Assembly (NCBI RefSeq): GCF_007725405.1
Contig: NZ_CP042163.1
Coordinates: forward strand, 2,294,001-2,358,000
DNA: 64,000 nt
Origin: Shouchella miscanthi
GTDB lineage: Bacteria > Bacillota > Bacilli > Bacillales > Bacillaceae_D
Direction of reading: 5' to 3'
Below, in pieces: positions 1-9,311 of this stretch (the stretch's first letter is position 1; every line of letters starts with the position of its first letter). A model generated the notes under the pieces. It worked only from the letters and a program-made list of their open reading frames with translations, was not told where the DNA came from and searched no databases. Position numbers and translations under genes: made by a program.

Positions 1-1295
1 AAGTCTTGCATGAGATAGCGAACGAGTTCTTCACTTTGCTTTTCTGTGCCGATAATTGGAGCAAACTCTGATTCCACATCTACTTTCACCATATGAATGG
101 ACGGTGCTACAGCTTTTAAACGAACACCGAAGCGAGACCCTTGACGAATAATTTCAGGTTCATCTAAACTCATGTCAGCTAGTGACGGTGCCGCAATGCC
201 ATAACCTGTTTGTTTAACCATACGCAGTGCATCAGCCACTTGATCATACTCGGTTTTTGCATGAGCAAAGTCTTGCATAAGCGATAAAAGATGATCCTTA
301 CCACGAATTTCTACACCAACAACTTCTTTTAATACTTGATCGTACAGCTCATCCGGGGCATACAAATCAATTTCAGCAATACCTTGCCCCATCTCTATAC
401 CAGCTAGTTTGGCTTGATCGATAAATTCGAGTTCTGTAAATTGGCTAACAACCCGATCAACGTCTCGTAAACGTTTGATATCTTTAACCGTTTCACGAAC
501 CGACTCTTCATAACTTTCTCGAAGCCAATGGTCGTTTTTAAGTACCATTACCCAGCTAGGTAAATTCACATTCACTTCATGTACTGGGAACTCAAATAAA
601 ACTTCTCTTAAGACGCTATTAATATCGTGCTCGTTCATGCCTTCAATACTCATAGCCAGTACCGGAATATCGTATTCTTCTGAAAGCGAAGACCGTAGCT
701 GCTCTGTCTCTGGGTGATGTGGTCTTACACTGTTAACAATCATTATAAACGGTTTGCCAACTTCTTTTAGTTCTTCAACAACTCTTGATTCTGATTCAAC
801 ATAATCGCTCCTTGGAATGTCACCAATTGTCCCATCAGTTGTTACAACAACACCAAGAGTAGAGTGTTCTTGAATCACTTTTCTCGTTCCAATTTCTGCT
901 GCTTCTTGAAATGGAATCGGTTCTTCATACCAAGGTGTATGAATCATGCGAGGTCCATTTTCATCTTCGTAACCTTTCGCTCCAGGAACGGCGTAACCAA
1001 CACAGTCCACGAGGCGAATATTTACATCAAGCCCTTCATCGACATGGATGGAAACAGCTTGGTTTGGTACAAATTTTGGCTCCGTTGTCATGATTTGCTT
1101 ACCTGCTGCGGACTGTGGAAGCTCATCTTGAGCCCTGCTCTTATCTGCTTCATTTTCAATGTTTGGAAGCACCACAAGTTCCATAAATTTTTTAATAAAG
1201 GTCGATTTTCCCGTGCGAACCGCTCCAACGACTCCGAGATAAATGTCGCCACCAGTTCGCTCCGCGATATCTTTGAAGATATCTACTTTTTCCAA
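1..1295 (-). CDS. spoIVA: Stage IV sporulation protein A, ATPase of the spore coat base (3' end cut by window)
   Basis: SpoIVA is the ATP-hydrolysing protein that polymerises on the forespore surface and anchors the coat. The minus-strand translation begins EKVDIFKDIAERTGGD, followed by the P-loop GVVGAVRTGKST, and runs without a stop to base 1, ending in ELVRYLMQD. About 431 residues are visible; the family is about 490, so roughly 60 C-terminal residues lie outside. The start is taken as TTG at 1295-1293 because GGAGGGG sits about 10 bases upstream; an in-frame ATG at 1304 abuts this site and is too close. A sigma-E-like promoter is visible upstream. Identification is by strong similarity to the B. 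subtilis protein as I know it and by synteny with yphF-yphE. Confidence 0.96.
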   Translation of the reverse strand, partial: MEKVDIFKDIAERTGGDIYLGVVGAVRTGKSTFIKKFMELVVLPNIENEADKSRAQDELPQSAAGKQIMTTEPKFVPNQAVSIHVDEGLDVNIRLVDCVGYAVPGAKGYEDENGPRMIHTPWYEEPIPFQEAAEIGTRKVIQEHSTLGVVVTTDGTIGDIPRSDYVESESRVVEELKEVGKPFIMIVNSVRPHHPETEQLRSSLSEEYDIPVLAMSIEGMNEHDINSVLREVLFEFPVHEVNVNLPSWVMVLKNDHWLRESYEESVRETVKDIKRLRDVDRVVSQFTELEFIDQAKLAGIEMGQGIAEIDLYAPDELYDQVLKEVVGVEIRGKDHLLSLMQDFAHAKTEYDQVADALRMVKQTGYGIAAPSLADMSLDEPEIIRQGSRFGVRLKAVAPSIHMVKVDVESEFAPIIGTEKQSEELVRYLMQD

Positions 1296-1363
1296 CAAGA
1301 TCATTCCCCTCCCGGTCAAGTAAAATATGATGCAGCCGAGTCTTATACCTCTAACCACTACCA

Positions 1364-1391
1364 ATTCTATGACATTGTCCTATTAATATGA
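1364..1391 (-). promoter_or_regulatory. Candidate sigma-E promoter of spoIVA
   Basis: On the minus strand TCATATT (1385-1391) and CATAGAAT (1364-1371) are separated by 13 bases. This matches the mother-cell sigma-E pattern (ATATT-like -35, CATA-type -10). It lies about 70 bases upstream of the spoIVA start, a gene known to be sigma-E dependent. Assigned by eye only. Confidence 0.5.
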
Positions 1392-1449
1392 CTGACTACG
1401 GTGAATATTTTTCTGCATCCACTCTTGAAAGGGGAGACGATAAAGATAA

Positions 1450-1486
1450 TGCCCCTTCCAATTCTATCTTACGAGCGGAAGGGGCA
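1450..1486 (-). terminator. Terminator after yphF
   Basis: A 10-bp stem (TGCCCCTTCC with GGAAGGGGCA) lies just past the yphF stop on the minus strand and separates yphE-yphF from spoIVA. The T tract after it is imperfect. Confidence 0.7.
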
Positions 1487-1499
1487 AACTAGACCTATT

Positions 1500-2228
1500 T
1501 TATTCATTTTCATAGAATTTTGTATCGTATTGTATGCCATTATCTTCTGAATACGTATAGGGAACGGAAAACACAGGAACAAATGGTGCTTCTTCATACA
1601 AATAGCTTCGCAAATCTGTTTCCGTAGCAAAGGACCCATCCATCTCTGATTGTAACTCAATTAAATCTACTCGATAGTCGATCATAATGTCGCCACTATT
1701 CGTGTAGAGTAATGGCAAACGAGTTTGATTATACGGACTATCAATATAAGGCTCTTCTTTATAACCAAGCGCTTCAAAATCCAATGTAAACAAGTCATAA
1801 TCAAGAGATTCTTTAATTGGCGCATAGGTATGTTCACGTCGATACTCATTAATACGCTGAGTAAGTGTATTGATTTCATTCATGATGCGAACATCAATGA
1901 CTTTTACTTCAGGCTCTTCTTCTACGTTCACCAATACATATTGATAGACCCCTCCGTTTTCAAACGATGACCCTGGTGCATCTTGCATATAGGTTGGGAT
2001 GAGCTGCCTAAAATCAATGACATAGCGCTGATATAAATTCGTGCTTTCATCGAAGGTTTTGATTGGCAATACCCCCGTCGCCTCTTGAAACTGATCAACT
2101 GCTGCTTGCACACTCGCCATTTGATCGGCGTAAGGCACTTGATTTTCAACTCGCTGTTCATTAGGCAACATACAACCACTTAATAAAAACATAATCGCAA
2201 CAGTACTATAAATGGTAAAGCGTTTCAT
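1500..2228 (-). CDS. yphF: YphF-like lipoprotein
   Basis: This is a 242-residue secreted lipoprotein. The N-terminus is a short basic stretch, a hydrophobic segment and a lipobox LLSGC with Cys about residue 19. The rest is soluble and acidic, without a motif I recognise. Position decides the name: it sits between spoIVA and the small membrane gene yphE, as in B. subtilis. The yphE stop is 13 bases upstream, so the two are probably cotranscribed. The function is unknown; the location beside spoIVA makes a sporulation role plausible but unproven. Confidence 0.75.
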   Translation of the reverse strand: MKRFTIYSTVAIMFLLSGCMLPNEQRVENQVPYADQMASVQAAVDQFQEATGVLPIKTFDESTNLYQRYVIDFRQLIPTYMQDAPGSSFENGGVYQYVLVNVEEEPEVKVIDVRIMNEINTLTQRINEYRREHTYAPIKESLDYDLFTLDFEALGYKEEPYIDSPYNQTRLPLLYTNSGDIMIDYRVDLIELQSEMDGSFATETDLRSYLYEEAPFVPVFSVPYTYSEDNGIQYDTKFYENE

Positions 2229-2240
2229 TTTATAACCCCT

Positions 2241-2459
2241 TTATCTCATGAAGTTTGACGTGGGTCCACCGATGACAATATAGGCAACAATTAAACCAGC
2301 CACAACCATACAGATAAATGAAAACGCTAAAACAATTCTCGATAAAATTCCACTTAATTTTGTTCTAGCCAAAAAGGCTGTGCCAGCTGATACAAACATT
2401 AAAATAATTCCACCAAATGATATGTACATATTTAGCATTGCTAAGGACATTCTATACAC
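2241..2459 (-). CDS. yphE: Small membrane protein, YphE/DUF2768-like
   Basis: This 72-residue protein has two predicted membrane helices (about residues 12-30 and 40-62) joined by a short basic loop (LARTKLSG). Size, topology and position between gpsA and yphF match B. subtilis YphE (DUF2768). The start could also be the ATG at codon 4 or 8. No biochemical function is known for the family. Confidence 0.7.
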   Translation of the reverse strand: MYRMSLAMLNMYISFGGIILMFVSAGTAFLARTKLSGILSRIVLAFSFICMVVAGLIVAYIVIGGPTSNFMR

Positions 2460-2515
2460 CTCTCTTATCCTTCCATCCCTTCAAGTATAGCATATCAAAT
2501 TCCGTCACAACAGTT

Positions 2516-2553
2516 AAAAAGCTAGACAGGAGTGGGGCTCTCCTCTCTAGCTT
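2516..2553 (-). terminator. Terminator after the SpoVIF-like gene
   Basis: On the minus strand AAGCTAGA pairs with TCTAGCTT and an inner AGGAG/CTCCT extends the stem, followed by five T. It lies downstream of the SpoVIF-like gene and upstream of yphE. Confidence 0.75.
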
Positions 2554-2647
2554 GACTAAATCCTTTTTTCTTGCCCTTATAATAGTAGGTGTTCTATTGC
2601 AGTATATGCAGGCTTCGAATTTTTGTTTGGATGTTTGACTATTTTCT

Positions 2648-2914
2648 CTACTTTTTGTTGTTAAACATTTTTGTCAAAGACGACAAATCCGTTGGCATGT
2701 TATTGTTTAAAATCGCAGAAACAATCTGATCTTCTTTTTCTTTTGAGACAGGTTTGTTTGCCATTGCAGCAACACGACTAATTAAATCACGCAATGTTGC
2801 CTCATCTTTTAAGTTTGATTGACTAACAGAATTTGCTAGTTTTAAAAGCTCATCCGGGCGAACCTTTGTGTTTTTCTGAACTTGATCAAAAAATGAATCA
2901 TTTTTCTTAAACAT
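2648..2914 (-). CDS. spoVIF: Stage VI sporulation protein F-like (SpoVIF family)
   Basis: The product is 88 residues, soluble and charged, with the family pattern FF-V-K-T-V---ELLKLANSV followed by LKDE-TLR-LI-RVA-MANKPV--E-ED-IV--I and a C-terminal LTKMF. This matches the SpoVIF family (B. subtilis YjcC), reported to take part in coat assembly late in sporulation. The start is the ATG at 2914: an upstream in-frame ATG at 2929 would place AGGAGGG inside the coding sequence, whereas that site lies correctly 5 bases before 2914. It lies downstream of gpsA. In B. subtilis the gene is elsewhere, so this location is a lineage difference. Confidence 0.65.
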   Translation of the reverse strand: MFKKNDSFFDQVQKNTKVRPDELLKLANSVSQSNLKDEATLRDLISRVAAMANKPVSKEKEDQIVSAILNNNMPTDLSSLTKMFNNKK

Positions 2915-2987
2915 CCAATCCCTCCTCATGCTTACGTTCCTTTCATCGTATGCATGGGGTAGAAAAAATGTGCGAACGTGGAAACCG

Positions 2988-4016
2988 TTAATCGAGGCGG
3001 AACAATTCCTCTACTTCATTTCGCTTCACACGCCCCATTAAATCTTCAGCCGCTTTAATCGGATCTACACCATTAAACAGCACAGCGTAAAGTGCCTCTG
3101 TTAAAGGCATATTAATGTTTTCTTTTTTGGCGAGCTCATAAGCCGCTTGCGTCGTCCGTATACCTTCGACGACCATTCCCATTTCCTCAAGAACCTCTTC
3201 CATTGATTTTCCTTTTCCTAACATATGTCCGGCACGCCAGTTTCGAGAATGCACGCTCGTACACGTAACAATTAAATCGCCTAATCCTGTTAAACCTGAA
3301 AATGTAAGAGGCTGCGCGCCCATATGAACACCAAGACGAGAAATTTCGGTTAATCCTCTAGTCATAATTGCCGCTTTTGTATTATCTCCGTAACCAAGGC
3401 CGTTTGTCACGCCACAGACTAAGGCGATAATGTTTTTTAAAGCGCCACCAATTTCGACGCCAATTAAATCTGGATTTGTATACACCCTAAACTGCTGGTT
3501 CATAAATAGCTCTTGTGCGTACGCTGCAGCGGATTCCTGACGTGATGCAACCGTTACAGTAGTAGGTTGACGAAGAGCTACTTCTTCTGCATGGCTTGGA
3601 CCTGATAAAACCGTTATAGACGCCACATAAGGTGATCCTGCTGCTGCATCTTCAATAACTTCTGACACTCGTTTATATGTATTTGGTTCAATTCCTTTGC
3701 TTGCATGAATAATAGGAACTGGTTGATCAAGAACGCCTACAAGCGCTTGAACCGTTTGACGCATCGCTTTAGACGGAACGACGAGAATGATGGCGTCTAC
3801 CCCCTTCACCGCATCTTCCATCGCTAGATAAGCCGTTAACGTCTCAGGTAACTGTACATGTCCTAAATATTTTTCATTCGTATGGAAGCGATTTATTTCG
3901 TCTACTTGGCTTTGTCTTCTTGCAACTAATCGAACATCGTGGCCATTATCGGCAAGAACAACAGCTAGGGCAGTGCCCCAGCTCCCTGCACCAATTACTG
4001 CTAGTTTTTGCTTCAC
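2988..4016 (-). CDS. gpsA: NAD(P)-dependent glycerol-3-phosphate dehydrogenase
   Basis: GpsA reduces dihydroxyacetone phosphate to sn-glycerol-3-phosphate, the backbone for phospholipids. The Rossmann fold opens with IGAGSWGTALA (residues 8-18), the catalytic lysine lies in GALKNIIAL, and the C-terminal helical domain carries GLTGLGDLIVTC and the NWRAG segment. The length of 342 is normal. The start is GTG with AGGAG about 10 bases upstream. It follows plsY after 12 bases, so the two make and then acylate G3P from one transcript with der upstream, as the B. subtilis gene order suggests. Confidence 0.97.
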   Translation of the reverse strand: MKQKLAVIGAGSWGTALAVVLADNGHDVRLVARRQSQVDEINRFHTNEKYLGHVQLPETLTAYLAMEDAVKGVDAIILVVPSKAMRQTVQALVGVLDQPVPIIHASKGIEPNTYKRVSEVIEDAAAGSPYVASITVLSGPSHAEEVALRQPTTVTVASRQESAAAYAQELFMNQQFRVYTNPDLIGVEIGGALKNIIALVCGVTNGLGYGDNTKAAIMTRGLTEISRLGVHMGAQPLTFSGLTGLGDLIVTCTSVHSRNWRAGHMLGKGKSMEEVLEEMGMVVEGIRTTQAAYELAKKENINMPLTEALYAVLFNGVDPIKAAEDLMGRVKRNEVEELFRLD

Positions 4017-4028
4017 TTATATCTACTC

Positions 4029-4646
4029 CTATGCATGCTTTCTGCCAATTTTATTTTCTGTCCCTGATAAAAGTCGGCTAACATTCGTGCGATGACGCCA
4101 CAGCGACATAACCGCCAATATAACGGTAAACAACATGTATTCAAATGGATAGGAAAAGCTTGGGATAAGCATTAATAATACGAGTGCTACAGGAGTTAGT
4201 ACAGCAAATAATAAGGAACCTAGCGACACATATCTAGTAATGAAAATACTCGCAATCGCCACAACCCCTGCAAGCAAAGCCGGAAGGAATACAAGGCTAA
4301 CGAGTACACCGATGGATGTTGCGACTCCCTTGCCTCCTCTAAAACCGAAATAAATAGGCCAGTTGTGTCCAAGAATCGCAGCCAATCCTGTTAGCACATG
4401 TACAAACGCAGCATCTGTGACAAGCATAGCCAGTACAACTGGCAATATCCCCTTCAACACATCGAGCAAAAGAACTGAAATGGCAGGTCCTACCCCTAAA
4501 ACCCGCAATGTGTTCGTTGCTCCTGCATTTCCACTTCCTTCTTTGCGAATATCAATTTTTTTGATTTTCTTCGCAATGAGGTAACTAAAGCTTACTGAAC
4601 CGAGTAAATAACTTAACAACACAAAAAAAATGGTTGTGATAATCAT
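4029..4646 (-). CDS. plsY: Acyl-phosphate:glycerol-3-phosphate acyltransferase
   Basis: PlsY is the membrane enzyme that moves an acyl chain from acyl-phosphate to G3P, giving lysophosphatidate. The 205-residue sequence has at least five hydrophobic helices and the three family motifs: GSGNAGATN (about 37-45), GHNWPIYFGFRGGKG (about 91-105) and a C-terminal RHRTNVSRL. It sits between der and gpsA. In B. subtilis plsY is encoded elsewhere (yneS), so adjacency to gpsA is a local arrangement that groups substrate supply with acylation. Confidence 0.96.
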   Translation of the reverse strand: MIITTIFFVLLSYLLGSVSFSYLIAKKIKKIDIRKEGSGNAGATNTLRVLGVGPAISVLLLDVLKGILPVVLAMLVTDAAFVHVLTGLAAILGHNWPIYFGFRGGKGVATSIGVLVSLVFLPALLAGVVAIASIFITRYVSLGSLLFAVLTPVALVLLMLIPSFSYPFEYMLFTVILAVMSLWRHRTNVSRLLSGTENKIGRKHA

Positions 4647-4670
4647 GTGTTTCCCCCTTTACACACACCA

Positions 4671-5984
4671 TTAATCATTTTTCTTACGAGAAATAATATG
4701 AATCGGAGTTCCTTCGAAATTAAACGTAGCGCGCAAGCGATTTTCTAGAAAGCGACGATACGAAAAATGCATAAGTTCCGGTTCATTCACAAAAAAGACA
4801 AATGTCGGTGGTTGAACAGCTACTTGCGTCACGTAATTAATCTTTAATCGTTTTCCTTTATCTGTTGGCGTTGGGTTCATCGCTACTGCATCCATAATCA
4901 TGTCATTCAATACATGCGTTGAGACGCGTAAGTGGTGATTTTCTGACACTTTCTTCACTTCTGGTAATAATAAATGAAGGCGTTGCTTTGTTTTTGCAGA
5001 CAGAAAGACAATTGGTGCATAGGAAAGAAACTGAAATTCCTGACGAATGTCTTCAACGAAATGTTGCATCGTTTTGTGGTCTTTCTCTAAAGCATCCCAT
5101 TTATTCACAACGATAACGATCGCACGACCGGCTTCATGTGCGTAACCTGCAATTTTTTTATCTTGTTCAATGATGCCCTCTTCTCCGTTAATAACAACTA
5201 AAATCACATCAGAACGATCAATTGCCTTTAACGAGCGTAGGACACTATACTTTTCTGTTGCCTCATACACTTTTCCTCTTTTTCTCATTCCGGCAGTATC
5301 AATCACTACATACTCCTGGTCGTCTTTTGTAAACGATGTATCAATAGCGTCCCGTGTTGTCCCAGGAATCTGACTAACAATGACTCGTTCTTCACCGAGT
5401 AGAGCATTCACAAGGGAGGACTTCCCTACGTTCGGACGACCTATTAACGCCATCTTAATCGCTTCTTCTCCGTACGCGACTTCTAAGTCTGTTGGGAAAT
5501 GATCTACAACCGCATCGAGTAAATCACCTAAGCCTAATCCGTGTGCGCCGGAAATTGGAAACGGTTCCCCGATACCTAAACCATAAAACTCATAAAGCTG
5601 ATCGCGCATTTCAGGGTTATCTACTTTATTTACCCCTAAAACAACTGGTTTTTTTGAGCGAAATAACATATTCACCACTTCTTGATCAGCCGCTGTAATT
5701 CCTTCTTTTGCGCTCACTAAGAAAATAATGACATGCGCTTCATCAATAGCAATCTCCGCCTGTTGGCGCATTTGCGCAAGCAACGGCTCGTCTCCAAGTT
5801 CAATTCCACCTGTATCAATTATATTAAACTCATGATTTAACCATTCCGCTTTATTATAAAGTCGATCTCTCGTTACGCCTGGCATATCCTCCACAATCGC
5901 AACGCGTTCCCCGACAATTCGGTTAAAGATCGTAGACTTTCCTACGTTTGGTCTTCCAACGATTGCAACGACTGGTTTTGTCAC
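4671..5984 (-). CDS. der: Ribosome assembly GTPase Der (EngA)
   Basis: Der has two tandem GTPase domains and a C-terminal KH-like domain and acts in 50S maturation. Domain 1 shows GRPNVGKST (10-18), DTGG and NKVD; domain 2 shows GRPNVGKSS (about 184), [10 protein letters not shown] and NKWD; the KH-like part follows from about residue 350. The length of 437 matches the family. The start is GTG. It heads the der-plsY-gpsA group. It corresponds to B. subtilis yphC. Confidence 0.98.
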   Translation of the reverse strand: MTKPVVAIVGRPNVGKSTIFNRIVGERVAIVEDMPGVTRDRLYNKAEWLNHEFNIIDTGGIELGDEPLLAQMRQQAEIAIDEAHVIIFLVSAKEGITAADQEVVNMLFRSKKPVVLGVNKVDNPEMRDQLYEFYGLGIGEPFPISGAHGLGLGDLLDAVVDHFPTDLEVAYGEEAIKMALIGRPNVGKSSLVNALLGEERVIVSQIPGTTRDAIDTSFTKDDQEYVVIDTAGMRKRGKVYEATEKYSVLRSLKAIDRSDVILVVINGEEGIIEQDKKIAGYAHEAGRAIVIVVNKWDALEKDHKTMQHFVEDIRQEFQFLSYAPIVFLSAKTKQRLHLLLPEVKKVSENHHLRVSTHVLNDMIMDAVAMNPTPTDKGKRLKINYVTQVAVQPPTFVFFVNEPELMHFSYRRFLENRLRATFNFEGTPIHIISRKKND

Positions 5985-6048
5985 AATCTCACACCCTTCC
6001 TACTTCGTGCTTCTATAAATTTTGTCTAACTCAATTAGTTTACTAAAC

Positions 6049-6669
6049 TCATGCATGCTTGTCTATCCTATTTCCAATGGATGATGGCGGAATATGACGT
6101 ATAACTGTCCGTTTTTCAAGCTGCTGAATGACCACTGTAATCCACGTAATGCTTATACTGACAATAAAAGAAAGGGCAACGAGGTCCCAAAAAAAGAGTG
6201 AACCGATTGAAACTGGCATGCCTTGAGACTGTTGGATTTGTACAAAAACCTCTCCATGCATCATACCGATTACGAGGATAATGGATCTTTTGTATCCTCG
6301 CAAAAGAAGAAGCGCCATACAGACTGATGGAACAAGTTGAACCACATAAGAACCAAATAATAGAACAACTGGATCCATCCGAATAAATACTTGTAAACCA
6401 AAGTAAACCGCCGCAATAACAATAGAGACAACTACTGGATAGATCAGCTGTTTCACTGATCGTTGACCGATAGCCGCATAGCAACAAACGAGTAAAAACA
6501 GAAAGCCAACGCTAAAAGAATAGTGCGCATACGTCAACGTTAATGGTGCTAATAGCAAAAGTGCCAAAACAATCACGCAACTAATGGCGCGAAAGATGGT
6601 TTTCGGCATAAAAAACGTGATTAGTCCAAACACGATCCATCCGAGCCAATAAAAATAAAATCCGTCCAT
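6049..6669 (-). CDS. yphA: YphA-like polytopic membrane protein
   Basis: This 206-residue hydrophobic protein has about six predicted membrane helices and no catalytic motif I can identify. Its size and position between rpsA(ypfD) and der match B. subtilis YphA. The start ATG at 6669 has GAGGTG upstream. Both lie inside a 13-bp inverted repeat: the start codon forms the 3' arm and the ribosome site lies in the loop (see findings). Function unknown. Confidence 0.75.
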   Translation of the reverse strand: MDGFYFYWLGWIVFGLITFFMPKTIFRAISCVIVLALLLLAPLTLTYAHYSFSVGFLFLLVCCYAAIGQRSVKQLIYPVVVSIVIAAVYFGLQVFIRMDPVVLLFGSYVVQLVPSVCMALLLLRGYKRSIILVIGMMHGEVFVQIQQSQGMPVSIGSLFFWDLVALSFIVSISITWITVVIQQLEKRTVIRHIPPSSIGNRIDKHA

Positions 6670-6705
6670 TATGAATCACCTCTATGATGATTATGGACGG
6701 ATTTT
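6657..6705 (-). terminator. Terminator-like inverted repeat that contains the yphA start codon
   Basis: On the minus strand AAAATCCGTCCAT (6705-6693) and ATGGACGGATTTT (6669-6657) pair perfectly over 13 bp with a 23-base loop, followed by ATTTTTATT. It lies just after the rpsA stop at 6754, so it can terminate that transcript, yet the 3' arm is the first four codons of yphA and the loop carries its Shine-Dalgarno sequence. Confidence 0.6.
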
Positions 6706-6753
6706 TACTAGATTAGACATGCACATCTATGCTTCGTTCAGCACAACTTGCAT

Positions 6754-7884
6754 TTACGGACGATATTTTTTTAATTGATCGCCAATCATATCAGCTAAAG
6801 AGAACCCAGACGACTCTTCTTGATGCTGCTTTTCATAGGCTCTCGTTTCGTTTCGAACTTCTTCTTCCTGCGCTTCTCGAATGCTTAGTGAAATCCGCTT
6901 GTCCGCTTCATTGATTTCAAGAATTTTCACATCAACCGTCTGTCCGACTTCAAGTACCTCAGACGGGTTCCCAATGTGACGGGTTGAAATTTGTGAAATA
7001 TGAACAAGCCCTTCCACTCCAGGCAGTACCTCGACAAAGGCTCCAAAATTAGCAAGACGCTTCACTGTTCCGGACACGATGTCATTCACATTTAATGTTG
7101 TGCTTACATTCGCCCATGGTCCAGGAAGTGTGTCTTTAATAGATAGCGAGATTCGTTCGTTATCGAGATCAACAGAAAGCACTTTAACCGTTACGGTTTC
7201 CCCTTCACTTAAAACGTCTTGAGGACTCTCGACTCGTTCGTGGGCAAGTTGTGAAATATGAACTAACCCATCAACACCACCAATGTCGACAAATGCACCA
7301 AATGTCGCTAAACGTTGGACCGTTCCCTTCACAGTGGAACCTACTTCAATGGATTGTAGCGTATCTTTCTTCTTCCGCTCTACTTCACCTTCTTGCACTG
7401 CACGTTGCGAAAGGATGAGTTTATTGTGCTCTTTATCTAACTCAATAATTTTCAATTGAAGCTTTTGACCAATATATGTGGAAAAATCCTCTACATAATG
7501 ACGTTCAACGTGAGAAGCGGGAACAAAGCCACGGACTCCAACGTCGACAACGAGTCCACCCTTTACAACCTCCGCAACAGCAGCTTCAATTTGTTCATCT
7601 TTTTGTTGAAGATCTTCTAATTGCTGCCAAGCTTTTTCAGCTTGCACAGCTTTTTTAGACAAAACCAATTCATCATCTTCTACTTTTGTTACTTGAAGTT
7701 CTAACTCATCGTTTACAGCAACAACATCGCCTGCTTTTCCAATATGCAGCGCCGCCAATTCACTAATTGGTACAATCCCGTCCACTTTAAAACCAACGTC
7801 CACAAAAACTTGTTTATCTTCAACTTTTGTTACTGTTCCTTTTACAAGGTCTCCTACTGAAAACACATTCATTTCTTCAGCCAT
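6754..7884 (-). CDS. rpsA: 30S ribosomal protein S1 homologue (YpfD type)
   Basis: This 376-residue protein is made of four S1 RNA-binding domains (about 14-82, 99-165, 186-254 and 271-340). The last two are the best kept, with [17 protein letters not shown] and [19 protein letters not shown]. The C-terminal tail is rich in E, Q and R. Bacilli carry this shorter S1 form (YpfD), whose role in translation initiation is less clear than that of enteric S1. The start is the ATG at 7884, with AGGAGG 8 bases upstream; an in-frame TTG at 7890 is only 2 bases from that site. Confidence 0.92.
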   Translation of the reverse strand: MAEEMNVFSVGDLVKGTVTKVEDKQVFVDVGFKVDGIVPISELAALHIGKAGDVVAVNDELELQVTKVEDDELVLSKKAVQAEKAWQQLEDLQQKDEQIEAAVAEVVKGGLVVDVGVRGFVPASHVERHYVEDFSTYIGQKLQLKIIELDKEHNKLILSQRAVQEGEVERKKKDTLQSIEVGSTVKGTVQRLATFGAFVDIGGVDGLVHISQLAHERVESPQDVLSEGETVTVKVLSVDLDNERISLSIKDTLPGPWANVSTTLNVNDIVSGTVKRLANFGAFVEVLPGVEGLVHISQISTRHIGNPSEVLEVGQTVDVKILEINEADKRISLSIREAQEEEVRNETRAYEKQHQEESSGFSLADMIGDQLKKYRP

Positions 7885-7929
7885 TGTCAATTCCTCCTCA
7901 TAATTTTTATTGTACCAGCGCTCGATCGA

Positions 7930-8511
7930 TTACTGGTGTTTGTCTTTTAAACGCTGGATTTCTGTCATAATGGTGTCTGTTATTTCTTGTGCAGATACGC
8001 GCTGTTGGCGATACGCTTCCATATCAATTGGTTCACCGTATGCTAAAATGACACGTTTCCGAAATTGGTAAGGACCAATGATGACGCAAGGAATAACATA
8101 CGCATCGCTTTTTCCTGCAAAAAAACCAGCACCTGCTAATCCATTCCCGATTTCACCTGTTTTTGAACGTGTCCCTTCTGGAAATAATCCAACCATGTCG
8201 CCTTCTTTTAAAATCCGCAAAGCCGTTCGCAACGATTCCCGATCACTTCCACCACGTTTAACAGGAAACGCTCCTAAGCCTTTTAGTAATTTCCCAATTC
8301 CTTTTTTATCAAACAGTTCTTTCTTCGCCATATAGCGCACTTGTCGATGGATAAACGCACCTAATAGAGGCGGATCAAAATTACTAATGTGATTCGAACA
8401 TAGAAGGACACCACCTTCTGACGGAATATGTTCTTTCCCTCTAATTTCCACTTTAAATAGTAAGCGCAAAACGAAACGACAAACTGCTTGTCCAAAACGA
8501 TACAGTTTCAT
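7930..8511 (-). CDS. plsC: 1-acyl-sn-glycerol-3-phosphate acyltransferase
   Basis: PlsC makes phosphatidate from lysophosphatidate. The 193-residue sequence carries the catalytic NHISNFD motif (His41, Asp46), GAFPVKRGG, and the substrate motif FPEGTRSKTGE (about 114-124). The N-terminus is basic with one amphipathic or hydrophobic segment. The ATG directly follows the cmk stop codon, so it is translated from the same mRNA. With gpsA and plsY nearby, the window holds three successive steps of phosphatidate synthesis. Confidence 0.93.
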   Translation of the reverse strand: MKLYRFGQAVCRFVLRLLFKVEIRGKEHIPSEGGVLLCSNHISNFDPPLLGAFIHRQVRYMAKKELFDKKGIGKLLKGLGAFPVKRGGSDRESLRTALRILKEGDMVGLFPEGTRSKTGEIGNGLAGAGFFAGKSDAYVIPCVIIGPYQFRKRVILAYGEPIDMEAYRQQRVSAQEITDTIMTEIQRLKDKHQ

Positions 8512-9183
8512 TTAAACAGAATGCTCCTTTACAAGATCAAGAATGGCGTCCGTTACTTGATTAATATCCATACGTGTTGTATCAAGGACTTCTGCATCAT
8601 CTGCTTGTTTGAGCGGTGCAAATGCGCGGTTCGAGTCTAACGCATCTCTTTTTTCAATATCGCGCTTAATGGCTTCTAAATCAGATGTAAGGCCTTTGTT
8701 TAATTGTTCGGTATGACGGCGTTTCGCACGTTCCTCAACGGATGCCGTAAGAAAAATCTTTACGTCAGCGTCAGGAAGAACGTGGGTACCGATATCCCGT
8801 CCGTCAAGCACAGCGTTTTTTTCACTAGCTAGTTTTTGTTGCTTTTCCATCATATATAAACGTATTTGCTTATAACTAGAAACAAGCGATACGGTTTGAT
8901 TTACTTGGTTTGATCGTATGTCTTCCGTAATATCTTCTCCATCCCAATATACGGTGGTGCCAGTAGATGACGGAGCAAGCTCTAGGTTACCGTTTCTCAA
9001 TAATTGAATTAAGGCTTCTTCATCGTTTACATCGATTTGTCGTGCTAATGCTGCTTGTGTTAATGCTCTATACATAGCACCTGTATCAATATAAAGAAAT
9101 CCTAATTTCTCAGCTACCTGCTTTGCTACCGTACTTTTTCCTGCACCTGCAGGACCATCAATCGCCACATTAAAACTCGTCAT
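8512..9183 (-). CDS. cmk: Cytidylate kinase
   Basis: Cmk phosphorylates CMP and dCMP. The P-loop DGPAGAGKST is at residues 9-18, YIDTGAMYRA follows, DGRDIGTHVLPDADVKIFL is the conserved substrate segment and RAKRRHTEQ is the lid. The start is uncertain: ATG at 9183 gives the usual family N-terminus (MTSFNVAIDG) but has no good ribosome site, while a GTG at 9198 adds five residues. I prefer 9183 on family length. It heads cmk-plsC-rpsA. Confidence 0.95.
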   Translation of the reverse strand: MTSFNVAIDGPAGAGKSTVAKQVAEKLGFLYIDTGAMYRALTQAALARQIDVNDEEALIQLLRNGNLELAPSSTGTTVYWDGEDITEDIRSNQVNQTVSLVSSYKQIRLYMMEKQQKLASEKNAVLDGRDIGTHVLPDADVKIFLTASVEERAKRRHTEQLNKGLTSDLEAIKRDIEKRDALDSNRAFAPLKQADDAEVLDTTRMDINQVTDAILDLVKEHSV

Positions 9184-9270
9184 GAATCGTTCACACACTT
9201 TCTTTTAAAACTTGTTTTTTATCTGCCCCTATTATCTCATACTTTTAAAAGATGGCAAGCATCCTGTAAA

Positions 9271-9301
9271 GAAAAGAACCCCCGTATCATACCGAGAGTT
9301 C
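9271..9301 (-). terminator. Terminator after ypeB
   Basis: Minus-strand GAACTCTCGGTA and TACGGGGGTTC pair imperfectly, followed by CTTTTCTTT. It lies just downstream of ypeB and upstream of cmk. Confidence 0.6.
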
Positions 9302-9311
9302 GATCCTCTTA

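Noticed and set aside
864-1391. Plus-strand frame of 175 codons over spoIVA
   Set aside because: It is antisense to the well-conserved spoIVA frame, has no ribosome site and gives a Cys/Phe/His-rich sequence of the kind produced by shadow frames.
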